NCBI GenBank assembly: GCA_965247065.1
Contig: CBDFGN010000006.1
Coordinates: 4,154,001 to 4,218,000, forward strand
DNA from: CBDFGN01 sp965247065
GTDB taxonomy: Bacteria; Bacteroidota; Bacteroidia; Cytophagales; Cyclobacteriaceae
Length of the DNA stretch: 64,000 nucleotides
Reading direction: 5' to 3'
The position numbers and the translations under genes are program-made. Positions 1 through 10,800 of the stretch are shown piece by piece. The first letter of the stretch is position 1; each line of letters opens with the position of its first letter. The notes beneath the pieces are model-generated. The model saw nothing but the letters and a program-made list of their open reading frames with translations. It had not been told where the DNA came from and searched no databases.

Positions 1-910
1 GATTGTGCCCTGAAACGGTAAAAGGGAAGCCAGCCACGTGATTGCCGTAAAAACTTGAGCCGGGTGCCTCGAGATGCGCCTCGTACCATACGCAGGGCTG
101 TGAGTACTGCATGTGAGTATCATTTGCCAGGATCACCCTCGCTGACCTGGTTTTGCTTGCTCCAAGGACCCAGCTGTTGCTACCTTCCCACGATGGTACC
201 GGAACGTGGTCCTGAATATCTATCAGTTTTGAAGCCATACGGTTTTTAGGAATCAGGTCAGTTGGAATACGGGCAGTGTTGGGATTGGCCTCAACATCCA
301 GGTCATTCAAGTATCCATTCCCAAGTGCTGCAATTCGACTGACCAGGGGGTCCGTCCTGTAGCCCAGAGCGAAGCTAAATCCCATGTAGCCTATCGCGTT
401 GTATAGATCTTCTTTGGTAAATGGTTCCTTATCAGCCCTCAGAATTTGGTATTCGATAGGAGTGAAGCCGGTTCGAACGAAATAATTGATGCCTTTCAGA
501 TAGGCACTAGCAGCTTTCTGATAAGGTAGATCATTATCCGAAAGGTATTCCCGAACCGATTTTCGAGAGGCCTCATGTATTCCCAGAGTTCGAAAGAATT
601 TGTCGGTTTCGACCAAATCCGGCCCCAGAATCTCAGCAAGTCGTCCGCTTGCAACTCGACGAAGTAGATCCATCTGCCACAGCCTTTCTTGGGCATGTAT
701 GTATCCAAATACGAAATAAACGTCTTCCTCAATATCACCATAAATGTGGGGGATTCCGTAAGGGTCAAAGAACACGGACACTTCGGAGACAATCCCGACT
801 ACGTTAACAGTCCCCTGGTATTTCGGTCTTATGGACTGCAGATAGAGAACTGACGCCAATACTGCAAGACCTAACAGAATCACCAGAACTAAAAAGATCT
901 TCTTGATCAT
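1..910 (-). CDS. Penicillin acylase (penicillin amidase) family protein, partial at left edge
   Basis: Reading the minus strand from ATG at 910 gives an open frame of about 303 codons that runs off the left edge, so only the N-terminal part is present. Residues 1-25 form a hydrophobic signal/anchor (MIKKIFLVLVILLGLAVLA). The stretch DPYGIPHIYG, then YIHAQERLWQMDLLRRVASG, is typical of the alpha subunit of this Ntn-hydrolase family. WEGSNSWVLG carries the presumed autocatalytic cleavage site, with the nucleophile Ser near residue 244 starting the beta subunit; NDTHMQ follows. These enzymes are exported amidases that hydrolyse acylated amines such as beta-lactams or acyl-homoserine lactones. 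The substrate here cannot be told. The family call is secure; the C-terminal half is not visible. Confidence 0.9.
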   Translation of the reverse strand, partial: MIKKIFLVLVILLGLAVLASVLYLQSIRPKYQGTVNVVGIVSEVSVFFDPYGIPHIYGDIEEDVYFVFGYIHAQERLWQMDLLRRVASGRLAEILGPDLVETDKFFRTLGIHEASRKSVREYLSDNDLPYQKAASAYLKGINYFVRTGFTPIEYQILRADKEPFTKEDLYNAIGYMGFSFALGYRTDPLVSRIAALGNGYLNDLDVEANPNTARIPTDLIPKNRMASKLIDIQDHVPVPSWEGSNSWVLGASKTRSARVILANDTHMQYSQPCVWYEAHLEAPGSSFYGNHVAGFPFTVSGHN

Positions 911-996
911 TTAAAAAAGGCCAATGGAACGTAATCTACTTATTCTATAAATGAGTAGAAAGAGGTGGCTATTGTATTAATGGCAGACCTATTGAC

Positions 997-3582
997 CTAA
1001 ATCTCTAATGCCTTCCCGATTCGATAGATAATGCTTTCACGGTGGGCCAGTGTACTCAAGCCAGGCGAACTGGAATTGGATGTGATTTTCCTTATTCTTC
1101 TTAACTCATACAACGCCATGGACTGCGCGACATTGTCGTAAGCGCTCTTTGGACCTATTATATTAATCAGACGGTTGATATATTCAGTTTGAAGATTCTG
1201 CCTAATGGCATTTACATTTTTGTTCAAGTCTGTTTTATATATTGAATTAGTCAAGTCCGTCATAAAGCTTGACAGATCATATTTATTGCCGTACAATTCG
1301 GAATCCGTAATCCTCTTAAGAACTGATTTGTGTAGTAGGTGATTCAAAAGATCCTCCTGATGCCCCAAAATTCGGTCGTGGATTTTGAAATCCTCGTTGT
1401 TTCGATGATGATCGAGTCCTCTTCTTTGCTTTAAGAGGTAGTTGTAAAGGTCGTTGGGTGCGCTGAATGCGGTGGGGCTGAAGCCGTGTTTTGCCACAGC
1501 GTCCATGGCTCGCTTTTGATTTTCGTAGGGCACTGGTTTGAGCGGTAAATCTGCCCCTTTCTGACCCGTAACGGAACGGTCCACATACACTCCACCTACT
1601 TGTCGCGAAATCACACCCAGCGATGATGCATAGGTTCCGGTGAGCACTACGTAGGCATTGCGAAGTTCCTGATAGGACTTTCCAGGGTCTGAATACTTTT
1701 CTTTAAGTTTGGCCAGTGTGGTATTGGCCATTTCAATTCGGTCCAGCGCATACTGAATGGGGTCATTTGAATGGTCATTGATCATCGCCCTGGGATCTAT
1801 ATGACGGCCAGGAGCCCTCATATCATCGGCATCGTTGCCCGACCACAGCTCCTTTTCGGTAGACCTGGCCAAGATATTATCAAGTCGCACTTCCTCGGCC
1901 ACGGGATCATCCAAGCCGGGTGAATAGCCATATTCTATAACCCACAAGTCATAGGGTCCTGGAACGGTGGCGAAATACTCGCCCTGTCTTTCAGCGTATT
2001 TGTTAATGTTTACTGGGGCATAGTCCATTACTGAGCTACTGAGACCCACTTCAGAGGTGATCTCCGAATTGTGTAGATCTTCAATTGAGTGCAGATTACT
2101 GGCCATCATGTTGTGCATCAGGCCCAAGGTGTGACCCACTTCGTGCAGCGCAAGAGAATAAAGGCTTTGGGTCAGCATTTGGTTTTCCGCGGCTTCCGGC
2201 ATATTGAAAGCGCTCATGACCTGTCTGCCGAATAACCTGTCCATCTGCATAGAGCCTCCAAGGTTGCAAAACCCGAAGAGTTCGGATTCAGGGAGATGAG
2301 GATTCTGATGGCTTGAAGCTGAGGTGTAGACCTTTTGATCCCTTAATCGATTAGTGACCCATACGTATTCCAGCATAATGTCGGCTCCGATAATCTGTCC
2401 GGTCCTGGGATTAACAAACCGCGGTCCATAACCTCCATAGGCAGGATCGGGAGAGGAAACCCAGCGAATTACATTGTACCTGATATCTCCGGCATCCCAT
2501 TCCGCATTCTCCGGTTGTTGCTTTACGACCACGGCATTTTTGAATCCCGCCTGTTGAAAAGCTATGTTCCACCGCAAGACTCCTTCCGTAATCGCAGCCC
2601 GTAATTCAAGCGGTGTGGTATTTTCAATCCAAAACAGTATCGGTTCCACCGGGTCAGAGAGTGGTGCATCGGGGTTCTTTTTCACCAAGTGCCAGCGATT
2701 GATAAGATCGCGGTATGGAGTAGCCGAGGCAGATGTTAGGTCCGTGATTTGGGTACTGAAGAAGCCCATTCTTTGGTCATCCCTTCGAGGCATATAGTCG
2801 TTTTCGGGGATTTGAATCAAGCTGTGCTGCACTTTGATGCTTATGCTCCTGGCATCCTTGACGGCCGTGGATCCGGAGTTTTTTGGGTATTGGGTCTCGA
2901 AAACATAATCTACCAGTACGTCTGAGTTTTGTGGGTAGTTTCTGATTGAAAGGTAACGAGACTTGTCTTTACTAAGACTTCCCAAACTGAACTGCGCCGG
3001 CTTGGGCTTACGTGGGGGTGAAGGCTTGACTTGTTGCAAAGCCTCGGTAAGGAACAGTTTATTGGCATCGATCAGATATTGGTTGCTCTCCCTATTGTAT
3101 GCCTTGATCTTTTCACTAAATACCAATGGATCATTCACATTTGCTTTGGACGCGTTGCTGAGTTGGCTATCCGGATCGTAGTAAAATCCGGTGTTGTGAA
3201 CACGTATTTGGATCCGTTCGAAGTACTTGTTTATGGTAACTATGCGAGACCCTCGATATCCTCCCCGGATCAACCTAACATCCATTATCCCATCTATCGT
3301 GTGTGAGAAGTATATGAATTCTTTGCCAATCTGGTCATCGCGGATCACCATATAAGCATCTCCGGTGACCGAGTCTTGATACATTTCAAATAGCCCAGGA
3401 TGCCTTATACTCTTCTTGGCGAAATCTTCGATCAATTCATTTTTTTTCTCTTCTGAAGGAGCTGGGTCTCCGCCTTTCTTTTTACCCTTTGTTTTCTGAG
3501 CAGCTAGATCATTAGGTAGGGTGAACAGGACGACAAACAAGATTAATAATGGCCAGACTGAAGTATGGTTGATTTCTTTCAT
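997..3582 (-). CDS. Secreted zinc-dependent metalloprotease, DUF4953/DUF5117 type
   Basis: Large exported protein of about 861 residues. I place the start at the ATG at 3582 because it gives a clean signal peptide (MKEINHTSVWPLLILFVVLF, ending near DLAAQ). The ATG at 3624 would add 14 polar residues. The zinc site HEVGHTLGLMHNMMAS, near residue 480, matches the extended HEXXHXXGXXH metzincin-like motif. Upstream regions resemble the DUF5118/DUF5117 domains and the downstream part the DUF4953 region of these Bacteroidota proteins. After the signal comes a lysine-rich linker (KTKGKKKGG). Likely a periplasmic or surface peptidase; substrate unknown. No operon partner is obvious: the gene to its left is 86 bp away on the same strand. 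Confidence 0.88.
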   Translation of the reverse strand: MKEINHTSVWPLLILFVVLFTLPNDLAAQKTKGKKKGGDPAPSEEKKNELIEDFAKKSIRHPGLFEMYQDSVTGDAYMVIRDDQIGKEFIYFSHTIDGIMDVRLIRGGYRGSRIVTINKYFERIQIRVHNTGFYYDPDSQLSNASKANVNDPLVFSEKIKAYNRESNQYLIDANKLFLTEALQQVKPSPPRKPKPAQFSLGSLSKDKSRYLSIRNYPQNSDVLVDYVFETQYPKNSGSTAVKDARSISIKVQHSLIQIPENDYMPRRDDQRMGFFSTQITDLTSASATPYRDLINRWHLVKKNPDAPLSDPVEPILFWIENTTPLELRAAITEGVLRWNIAFQQAGFKNAVVVKQQPENAEWDAGDIRYNVIRWVSSPDPAYGGYGPRFVNPRTGQIIGADIMLEYVWVTNRLRDQKVYTSASSHQNPHLPESELFGFCNLGGSMQMDRLFGRQVMSAFNMPEAAENQMLTQSLYSLALHEVGHTLGLMHNMMASNLHSIEDLHNSEITSEVGLSSSVMDYAPVNINKYAERQGEYFATVPGPYDLWVIEYGYSPGLDDPVAEEVRLDNILARSTEKELWSGNDADDMRAPGRHIDPRAMINDHSNDPIQYALDRIEMANTTLAKLKEKYSDPGKSYQELRNAYVVLTGTYASSLGVISRQVGGVYVDRSVTGQKGADLPLKPVPYENQKRAMDAVAKHGFSPTAFSAPNDLYNYLLKQRRGLDHHRNNEDFKIHDRILGHQEDLLNHLLHKSVLKRITDSELYGNKYDLSSFMTDLTNSIYKTDLNKNVNAIRQNLQTEYINRLINIIGPKSAYDNVAQSMALYELRRIRKITSNSSSPGLSTLAHRESIIYRIGKALEI

Positions 3583-3736
3583 GAGGTTGATGCCGGTTTG
3601 TTGCTGAGAATGCGAACTTAACAAATAATGACATCAAAGGTTTGATTGTTAGGATATTAGGAAGAAAAGGTTTGTTGAATAGAGAATAATTGCATTGGAC
3701 TAGGTAAACCTTGAAATTAAAAAAATTCCATATAAA

Positions 3737-3786
3737 ATGTAACTTTCTACATTACATATGAGTATACAGATATAAATCAGTATACA
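3737..3786. promoter_or_regulatory. Putative operator region: inverted repeat plus two AGTATACA copies
   Basis: Just upstream of the DUF427 gene lie an inverted repeat ATGTAA-N9-TTACAT (3737-3757) and two identical 8-mers AGTATACA (3761-3768 and 3779-3786). Each 8-mer contains the palindrome GTATAC, and they are 18 bp apart. The 3' copy ends 16 bp before the start codon. The spacing of about two helical turns suggests a dimeric repressor site, but no regulator is encoded nearby, so this is inference. Confidence 0.3.
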
Positions 3787-3802
3787 AACAAAACGAACAG
3801 AT

Positions 3803-4084
3803 ATGAAAGCTATATGGAACAATAAGGTAATCGCCGAAAGCGACCAAACATTGGTCATCGAAGGGAACCATTACTTTCCTTCAGATTCAATCCAAAACGA
3901 ATATTTCAGAGAAAGTGCGACCCAGACCCAGTGTCCCTGGAAGGGAACCGCTAATTATTATTCTCTTAGTGTGGACGACAAGGAAAACGCCGATGCTGCC
4001 TGGTACTATCCCGAACCCACTGAACTGGCCAAGAACATTAAGGACTATGTGGCATTCTGGAACGGCGTAGAAGTTATCGGTTAA
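3803..4084 (+). CDS. DUF427 domain-containing protein
   Basis: A complete 93-residue protein that matches the small DUF427 family over its whole length: KAIWNNKVIAES at the N-terminus, an ESATQTQCPWKGTANYYSL core and a WYYPEP segment. The C-P-W-K-G-x-A-x-Y-Y core is the family hallmark. No signal peptide, so cytoplasmic. The biochemical role of the family is not established. Its stop codon overlaps that of the convergent gene at 4081-4761: the palindromic TTAA at 4081-4084 supplies TAA to both strands. The upstream region holds short repeats that may be regulatory. Confidence 0.9.
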   Translation: MKAIWNNKVIAESDQTLVIEGNHYFPSDSIQNEYFRESATQTQCPWKGTANYYSLSVDDKENADAAWYYPEPTELAKNIKDYVAFWNGVEVIG

Positions 4085-4761
4085 GGCAAGCTATTGAAAT
4101 ACTCAAGTATTTGGATTAGGTCCTTATTTGCTCGAAAGCTCAAACGATGCTCTTTTGCATGAGCTTCAACATCGGAGGCCATGTCCCCGAAATAGTTGAG
4201 TATTTCTTTTTTGCGGGCTAGGTCCATGACAATTTTGCTCTCCGCGATGTACAGCAGCTTTTCAAGCTCGTCCGGGCCGTAATCTTCAGTGTACCTCTCA
4301 GTTCCTATCGAACCCGTGATTTGATCCTTTTCAACTTTTACCTGAGTTCTCTCCAGTAGGCTTATTTCTCCTTCCACCAGTATTCTGTAGAACCCTTCGA
4401 CCCAGGTGGCGTATTGATAACCGGCACAATTAACAAACACTGACCTTTCGCCACTGTCGTTGATCCAATCGAATCGTTGCACCTTAAATCCCTCAAGAAT
4501 TTTGGTGTCATATTGAGTTTTGATTTCGATAAGGTTATTGTCCAAGTCCAGACGGATCTGCTGATTTGCAATGACTCTTTGATCGAACAAATATACGTTT
4601 CCCGGATGCCATTTTAATAGAAAGTAGTTCCTAGTCTCCATGTGTGAAGGCTTGGTCTTCAAGGTGTTGAGATCGGTGATAGCGCGGAGTGAGTCTTGCC
4701 CCGAAGTATTTGCCATTAAGCTGGCGCCCAGCACCAAAGTCATTACGAACGTTTTAACCAT
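4081..4761 (-). CDS. Secreted protein of unknown function
   Basis: 226 residues with an N-terminal signal peptide (MVKTFVMTLVLGASLMANTSGQ), so probably periplasmic or exported. The middle contains beta-strand-like alternation (YLFDQRVIANQQIRLDLDNNLIEI) and an aromatic-rich patch (YQYATWVEGFYRILVEGEIS). The C-terminal third is helical and charged (KIVMDLARKKEILNYFGDMA). This resembles uncharacterised Bacteroidota exported proteins, but I recognise no named domain. It converges on the DUF427 gene and shares its stop tetranucleotide. No operon partner. Confidence 0.7.
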   Translation of the reverse strand: MVKTFVMTLVLGASLMANTSGQDSLRAITDLNTLKTKPSHMETRNYFLLKWHPGNVYLFDQRVIANQQIRLDLDNNLIEIKTQYDTKILEGFKVQRFDWINDSGERSVFVNCAGYQYATWVEGFYRILVEGEISLLERTQVKVEKDQITGSIGTERYTEDYGPDELEKLLYIAESKIVMDLARKKEILNYFGDMASDVEAHAKEHRLSFRANKDLIQILEYFNSLP

Positions 4762-4869
4762 CTTATCTCAATTCGGGCAAAGAAGTAGCATAAGCTATAT
4801 AAAATGGCCCTGAATTCAAATGGGATGTTCTAAAACTGATATTCCTTATCTTACCGCCAGCAAAGGACT

Positions 4870-6228
4870 ATGCAGTTACTTGAAGACTTTTTTGTAAACC
4901 TCAGTGATCTCATTTGGGGAACTCCGCTGTTAATTTTGCTAATGGGTGGAGGGTTATATTTCACTATTTATTCTCGGTTTCTACCATTCCGGTATGGGCG
5001 GCACGCCCTGAATGTACTGCGGGGAAAATACGATGATCCCAATGACCCTGGTCAGATCGATCACTTTCAGGCGTTGTCCTCTGCTTTGGCTGCCACCATT
5101 GGCATGGGAAACATTAGCGGAGTGGCAGTTGCGATTGTGACCGGGGGTCCAGGTACCCTGTTTTGGATGTGGATAAGCGCATTTGTTGGAATAGCCACTA
5201 AATTCTTTACCTGCTCGCTGGCAATAATGTATCGAGGCAAAGATTCCTCAGGAGAAATTCAGGGTGGCCCAATGTACGTGGTAACAGAAGGTCTGGGTCC
5301 GCGATGGAAGCCTCTGGCTGGATTTTTTTGCGCCACCGGAATGATTGGAACTTTGCCCATTTTCCAGGCAAACCAACTCACGCAGGTCCTGAAAGAAGTG
5401 GTGTTAATACCCAATAACTGGGTCGATCCTGATTCCGGCTGGACAAATTTTGCTATTGGTTTAGCCCTGTTGGTAGTTGTCTCCACAGTAATATTCGGAG
5501 GCATTAAGAGGATCGGGCAAGTGGCGGCGCGCCTGGTACCTTCTATGCTAATTCTCTACGTAGTGTCAGTGCTGTTTATCATGATGGTTAATTGGCGGGT
5601 AGTTCCTCAGTGCTTTTGGTTGATTCTTACTGATGCCTTTACTGCCGAGGCTGTTCTTGGTGGAGCCCTTGGCTCCATTATCATTGCCGGCGCCCGTCGA
5701 GCGGCATTCTCCAACGAAGCCGGAATTGGTACAGCCCCTATGGCCCACGGGGCCGCCAGAACCACAGAACCGATCCGGGAAGGCCTGGTTGCGATGATAG
5801 GACCGGCTATCGACACCCTGGTAGTGTGCACAATGACCGCCATGGCCATTTTGAGCACGGGGCTTTGGGAGAGTGGAGAAACGAATGGAGTTACGCTAAC
5901 TGCCTCCGCATTTGAAAACGCCATTCCCGGGTTCGGTCAGTATATATTAGTACTTTGCGTACTGATCTTCGCCGTCACTTCAATGTTTTCGTATTCTTAC
6001 TACGGTTCTAAGTGCTTCTCTTTTCTGTTTGGTGCGGAACGCAAACATTGGTACAACTACTTTTACGTGGCCACCATTATTTTCGGGGCTACTGCCTCGA
6101 TCACCGTGGTTATAAGTTTGATAGACACCGTTTATGCAATGATGGCCATACCGACAATGGCATCAGCCATTGTGCTGGCACCCAAGGTAATGGAGGCTTC
6201 AAGGCAGTATTTCAGAAAGTTTCCCTAA
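4870..6228 (+). CDS. Alanine/glycine:cation symporter (AGCS) family transporter
   Basis: 452-residue polytopic inner-membrane protein, the usual length for AGCS carriers (AlsT/AgcS/DagA type), with about ten hydrophobic segments. The family signature GMGNISGVAVAIVTGGPGT followed by LFWMW is intact near residues 77-101, and EIQGGPMYV follows. FSNEAGIGTAPMAH near residue 280 is the second conserved block. These proteins import small neutral amino acids such as alanine or glycine with Na+ or H+. Substrate and ion are inferred from the family. Monocistronic, followed 7 bp later by a convergent SDR gene. Confidence 0.92.
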   Translation: MQLLEDFFVNLSDLIWGTPLLILLMGGGLYFTIYSRFLPFRYGRHALNVLRGKYDDPNDPGQIDHFQALSSALAATIGMGNISGVAVAIVTGGPGTLFWMWISAFVGIATKFFTCSLAIMYRGKDSSGEIQGGPMYVVTEGLGPRWKPLAGFFCATGMIGTLPIFQANQLTQVLKEVVLIPNNWVDPDSGWTNFAIGLALLVVVSTVIFGGIKRIGQVAARLVPSMLILYVVSVLFIMMVNWRVVPQCFWLILTDAFTAEAVLGGALGSIIIAGARRAAFSNEAGIGTAPMAHGAARTTEPIREGLVAMIGPAIDTLVVCTMTAMAILSTGLWESGETNGVTLTASAFENAIPGFGQYILVLCVLIFAVTSMFSYSYYGSKCFSFLFGAERKHWYNYFYVATIIFGATASITVVISLIDTVYAMMAIPTMASAIVLAPKVMEASRQYFRKFP

Positions 6229-6234
6229 AAAGCG

Positions 6235-6993
6235 TCAGTGGACGTAACTTCCGGCGTTGAGATCTATGGTACTACCGGTTGCGTGATCTCCCATTCCGCT
6301 GGCCAGAAAAGTGACAAACGGCGCGATGTCCTTGGGTTCCGTCAGTTTGTCCAATGCGATATCCGATGACACATGCTTCTCGCCATACTGTTGGACAAAT
6401 TCATCAGCCATTTCAGTCCTGGTAAATCCCGGGGCCACACTAAAAACCTTTATCCCATCTTTGCCATAAGCACGCGCAATCGATTTGGTTAGGTTCACCA
6501 ATCCTGCCTTTGAAATTCCGTAGGCCAGGTATTCAGGGCTTTCTCCCATAAAAGCAGCTCTCGAGGTAATGTTGATGATCCTGCCGCTTTTGCGTTTGAT
6601 GAAGTGCTCAATTGCCTTCTTGCTTATCAACGCGGTGGCCGTAAGATTCACTTTTATCGTTTCATTCCAACTCTGGAGCCATTCATTATCCTTTGAGTCC
6701 AGATTTGATCCCATCGCAATACCGGCATTATTCACCAAAACATCAATGACGCCGTACTCTTCAACTATCTTATCAAATAACTTTACTACATCCTCCAATT
6801 TGCCAAAATCGGCCTGGAACGATTGAGAATCATTACCCAAGGAATGAGCAAGGGCTTCGGCTTTGTTGATACTCTTATTGTAGTGAACGGCCACTGTAGC
6901 TCCTGCTTCAGCTAACCTGGTAGATATGGACTTCCCGATTCCCCGGCTTGCTCCAGTGACAAGAATAGTAAGACCCGATAAGTTGATATACAT
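6235..6993 (-). CDS. SDR family NAD(P)-dependent oxidoreductase, FabG-like
   Basis: 252 residues, classical short-chain dehydrogenase length. The Rossmann motif TGASRGIG is at about residues 12-19, NNAG (VLVNNAGIAMG) near residue 85, and the catalytic Ser and YxxxK are seen in NITSRAAFMGE and YLAYGISKAG (Tyr near residue 156). The C-terminus GDHATGSTIDLNAG matches the usual nucleotide-binding/tetramer tail of FabG-like enzymes. Cytoplasmic reductase of a carbonyl group. The substrate (acyl-ACP, sugar or other) cannot be decided, and the gene is not in a fatty-acid operon here. Confidence 0.9.
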   Translation of the reverse strand: MYINLSGLTILVTGASRGIGKSISTRLAEAGATVAVHYNKSINKAEALAHSLGNDSQSFQADFGKLEDVVKLFDKIVEEYGVIDVLVNNAGIAMGSNLDSKDNEWLQSWNETIKVNLTATALISKKAIEHFIKRKSGRIINITSRAAFMGESPEYLAYGISKAGLVNLTKSIARAYGKDGIKVFSVAPGFTRTEMADEFVQQYGEKHVSSDIALDKLTEPKDIAPFVTFLASGMGDHATGSTIDLNAGSYVH

Positions 6994-7071
6994 ATGACAA
7001 ACTCAGTTGGGGCCGAGAATTTAAGAAGAAAATAGTTTAAGGGGAATGTGAATCGGGATAAATTCGGTAAG

Positions 7072-7698
7072 TCAAATCGCAAAGAGCAATACCAGGAAAA
7101 CAGCCAGCCAGCTGAAACTCAAGAAATTCCACGACCAGGATAGGATTTCCAGCTTAACCTTCTGATATGGATTTGTGGTCATGATCAATGATTTTACGGG
7201 ATCGAGAGATAACTTCCACATCTCGAAAAGCAAAAAACTCATATAGGCAAGCCCTGCCAGAACTTGTATCAGATGGACTCCGGATAGGAAGTAAATGTAT
7301 GATCCCGCCGATTCCTCGTTAAGCTGAATGCCGTAAACCAGCAGCTCTTTCCAGGCAAAATACTGGCAAAAAGCAAAAAAGAGCCCTAGAACCAGGGCTA
7401 ATCCCATGGAAGAAAGAAGCGACCGTAATCGATCTTCAGCAAAGTAGGGAGAAACCCGGTGGATCAGAAAGCAGGAGAATAACAGGGCGATAATCCCGAG
7501 GATAAAACCTTTGGGCAAAAACAAAGTCTCCTGTACCTGATAGCGCATCACCAAAAAGCCGGAAAGCAAAAAAAGCGAAATCAAGCCACTAGCCATTACT
7601 GCCAATAATACAAGCATCTTATGAGGATGCAGTTTTTCGATCCGCCTAATGGCCGTCTCTTTGTCGCTCTCTTTAATATTCCGCCACTGCTGATACAT
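7072..7698 (-). CDS. Heme-copper oxidase subunit III (COX3)-like membrane protein
   Basis: 208 residues with five predicted membrane helices. Helices 3-4 resemble subunit III of cytochrome c oxidases: GLFFAFCQYFAWKELL, then GSYIYFLSGVHLIQVLAGL, the position of the conserved H-x2-H/Q-V patch in COX3. A polar, charged N-terminus precedes the first helix. Subunit III supports proton uptake and stability of the oxidase in the inner membrane. The gene stands alone, without subunits I or II, so it may be an accessory or stand-alone paralogue. The family call is moderately secure. Confidence 0.7.
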   Translation of the reverse strand: MYQQWRNIKESDKETAIRRIEKLHPHKMLVLLAVMASGLISLFLLSGFLVMRYQVQETLFLPKGFILGIIALLFSCFLIHRVSPYFAEDRLRSLLSSMGLALVLGLFFAFCQYFAWKELLVYGIQLNEESAGSYIYFLSGVHLIQVLAGLAYMSFLLFEMWKLSLDPVKSLIMTTNPYQKVKLEILSWSWNFLSFSWLAVFLVLLFAI

Positions 7699-7883
7699 AG
7701 TAAATATTCGCTGCTGTTTATTTAAACAGATTAATCAACAACTAGTTCTGAACTTTGCCTGTTATTTTAGTTAAAGATAGAAAATTTTTGCCTGATTAAT
7801 TTCCGGATTAGGCTTCGATTGCATCAACTCGAACTATTTTTACGGGTTTCAAGGGATAGAACCGCGGGATAATCCTGAGACCG

Positions 7884-10800
7884 GTGATAAGAGCAAAGGA
7901 TTTTGTCAAAATATATAGTGCCGATAGCCTTATTAAGACCCTGGCTGAAGAGATCCGGACCAACGCCGGCCCATCAATTCACTTGAAGGGCCTGTCAGGC
8001 AGCCTGGACGCCGTGGTGTGTGCTGCTGTATACACGCTAACCCGCCAGGACCATTTGTTAATCCTTCACGACAAGGAGGAAGCAGCCTACTTTCACAACG
8101 ACCTGCAAAACCTGGTTGGGAACCGGGAGGTTCTCTTTTTCCCCTCTTCATATAAAAGACCTTATCAATTCGAGGAGATCGAAAACGCCAACATTCTTCA
8201 AAGAGCCGAAATCTTAAATCGCATCAATCATAAATCGACCTCAGGAGAACTCATTGTCACTTATCCTGAGGCTTTGACCGAAAAAGTCATTCATAAGCGC
8301 TCCCTGGCAAAGAATACGTTCTCAACAAAAGTCGGCGACGAGATAGATTCCAGATTCTTGCAGGATCTGCTGTCCTCATACGATTTTGAAAAGGCGGATT
8401 TCGTCTACGAAGCTGGTCAGTTTGCGATTCGGGGGGGCATAATCGACATATACTCCTACGCTCATGAACTGCCTTATCGTCTGGAATTGTTTGGTGACGA
8501 AATCGAAAGCATCAGGACCTTTGACCCGAATTCTCAATTGTCCATAGATAAACTGAAATCGGTGAACATAATACCGAATGTTCAAACAAAACTGTTGGAG
8601 GAGACCAGGCAGTCCTTTCTGCAGTTTATTTCCCCTAGCACCAAGATCTGGGTGAAGGATATTCAGCAAATGGAGGATGTTTTGGATCAATTTTTTGCCA
8701 AGGCCCAGGATAACTTTGAGACAATCATTGCAGAAAGTGGAAATTCCAAGGCTGTTCTTGAACCCGCTGATTTATTTGAAACAGGCGAGAGCCTCGCTGA
8801 TCATCTTAAGCCCTTCGCCCTAATCGAGTTCGGTAATCGCTTTTACAGCCCGGAGTCAAGGTCCTTTAGTTTCGATTCGGAGGGCCAACCATCTTTCAAC
8901 AAGGATTTTGAGCTTCTGGCTCGGGATCTGGACGAAAAGCAAGCAATGGATTTTCGTACGATCATCGCCTCAGATTCTCACCAACAAATGGAAAGGCTCA
9001 TAACCATTATTGATGAGCTTGGTCCACAAATACAATTTCAGGATCTGGAAATCAGCCTTAGAGCTGGATTTGTAGATAAATCTATCAAAGTAACCTGTTA
9101 CACAGATCACCAGCTATTCGACCGGTTTCATCGTTATCAGAATAAAAACCGATACTCAAAGGCTAAGGCCCTGACTCTTAAAGAGCTTCAGAACCTGAGC
9201 CCCGGAGATTATGTTACTCATATCGATTACGGCATAGGTCGGTTTGTTGGTCTGGATAAAGTTGAAGTTGGTAGCAAACAGCAAGAGGTGTTGAGACTAG
9301 TGTACCGGGATGATGATCTGCTTTATGTGGGGATCCATTCTTTACATAAAATCTCCAAGTACGGCGGAAAAGACGGTGTCCCCCCAATAATGAACAAACT
9401 TGGGTCCCCGGAATGGGAGAACAAGAAAAAAAGAGTTAAGAAGAAAGTTCTAGACATCGCCACCGATCTAATTGGTCTATACGCCAAGCGCAAGGCCTCT
9501 CCAGGATTTTCTTTTTCAGAAGATTCCTTTCTTCAGGCCGAACTGGAATCTTCATTCATTTTCGACGATACACCTGACCAGGCTAAGGCATCCCAGGATG
9601 TGAAGGTGGATATGCAGGCCCCCCACCCTATGGATCGCCTGGTCTGTGGAGATGTTGGGTTTGGAAAAACTGAAGTGGCCATCCGGGCCGCCTGGAAAGC
9701 AGTCTGCGATAATAAGCAAGTAGCCGTTTTGGTTCCAACCACCATTCTGGCGATGCAGCATTTCCATACCTTTTCAGATCGTTTGGATAATTTCCCGGTA
9801 GGCATTGAATATTTGAGTAGGTTCAAGCAAACCTCAGAAGTGAAAAAGATAATTAAGAACACAGCCGTGGGCAAGACCGATATTCTTATAGGTACTCATC
9901 GAATCGTAAATAAGGATATCCGCTTCAAAGACCTGGGGCTCCTGATAATCGATGAGGAACAGAAATTCGGAGTGAGTGTGAAGGAAAGGCTTAAGGAGAT
10001 TAAGGTCAATGTGGACACCCTCACCCTTACGGCAACTCCTATTCCCAGAACCTTACATTTCTCCCTGATGGGGGCCCGGGACTTAAGCGTAATCACCACA
10101 CCTCCACCAAATCGCCAGCCAGTGACCACTGAATTGCATGGTTTTAACCAAGAGAAGATTCGCGACGCGATCAGTTTTGAGCTAAGGAGAGGCGGTCAGG
10201 TGTTTTTTGTCCATAACCGGATTGAGGACATCGAACAAGTGGCAAACATAGTGTTTAAGTTAATACCAGATGCAAGAATTGGAGTGGCTCATGGACAAAT
10301 GCAAGGAAACCGTCTGGAGAAGACGATGGTTCGATTCATAGAGGGCGAATATGACGTTTTGGTATCAACCAATATTATCGAATCCGGGTTGGACATTCCC
10401 AACGCCAACACCATCATCATCAATCATGCCCACATGTTCGGGCTGTCGGATTTGCATCAAATGCGAGGAAGAGTGGGCCGCTCAAATAAGAAAGCTTTCT
10501 GTTATTTGTTGGCGCCCCCAACCATAGGATTGACCTCAGAAGCAAGAAAAAGACTTCAGACCCTTGAGGAGTTCTCGGAACTGGGTGATGGATTCAAGGT
10601 GGCCATGCGCGATTTGGACATCCGGGGGGCTGGGAATCTGCTGGGCAGAGAACAAAGTGGGTTCATCTCTGATTTGGGATTCGATGCCTATCACAAGATA
10701 TTGGATGAGACGATCACGGAATTAAAAGAGACCGAGTTCAAAGATCTGTTTCAAAAAGATCTGCTATTTCGTATTCGACCACTCGTGGCCGATTGTATAA

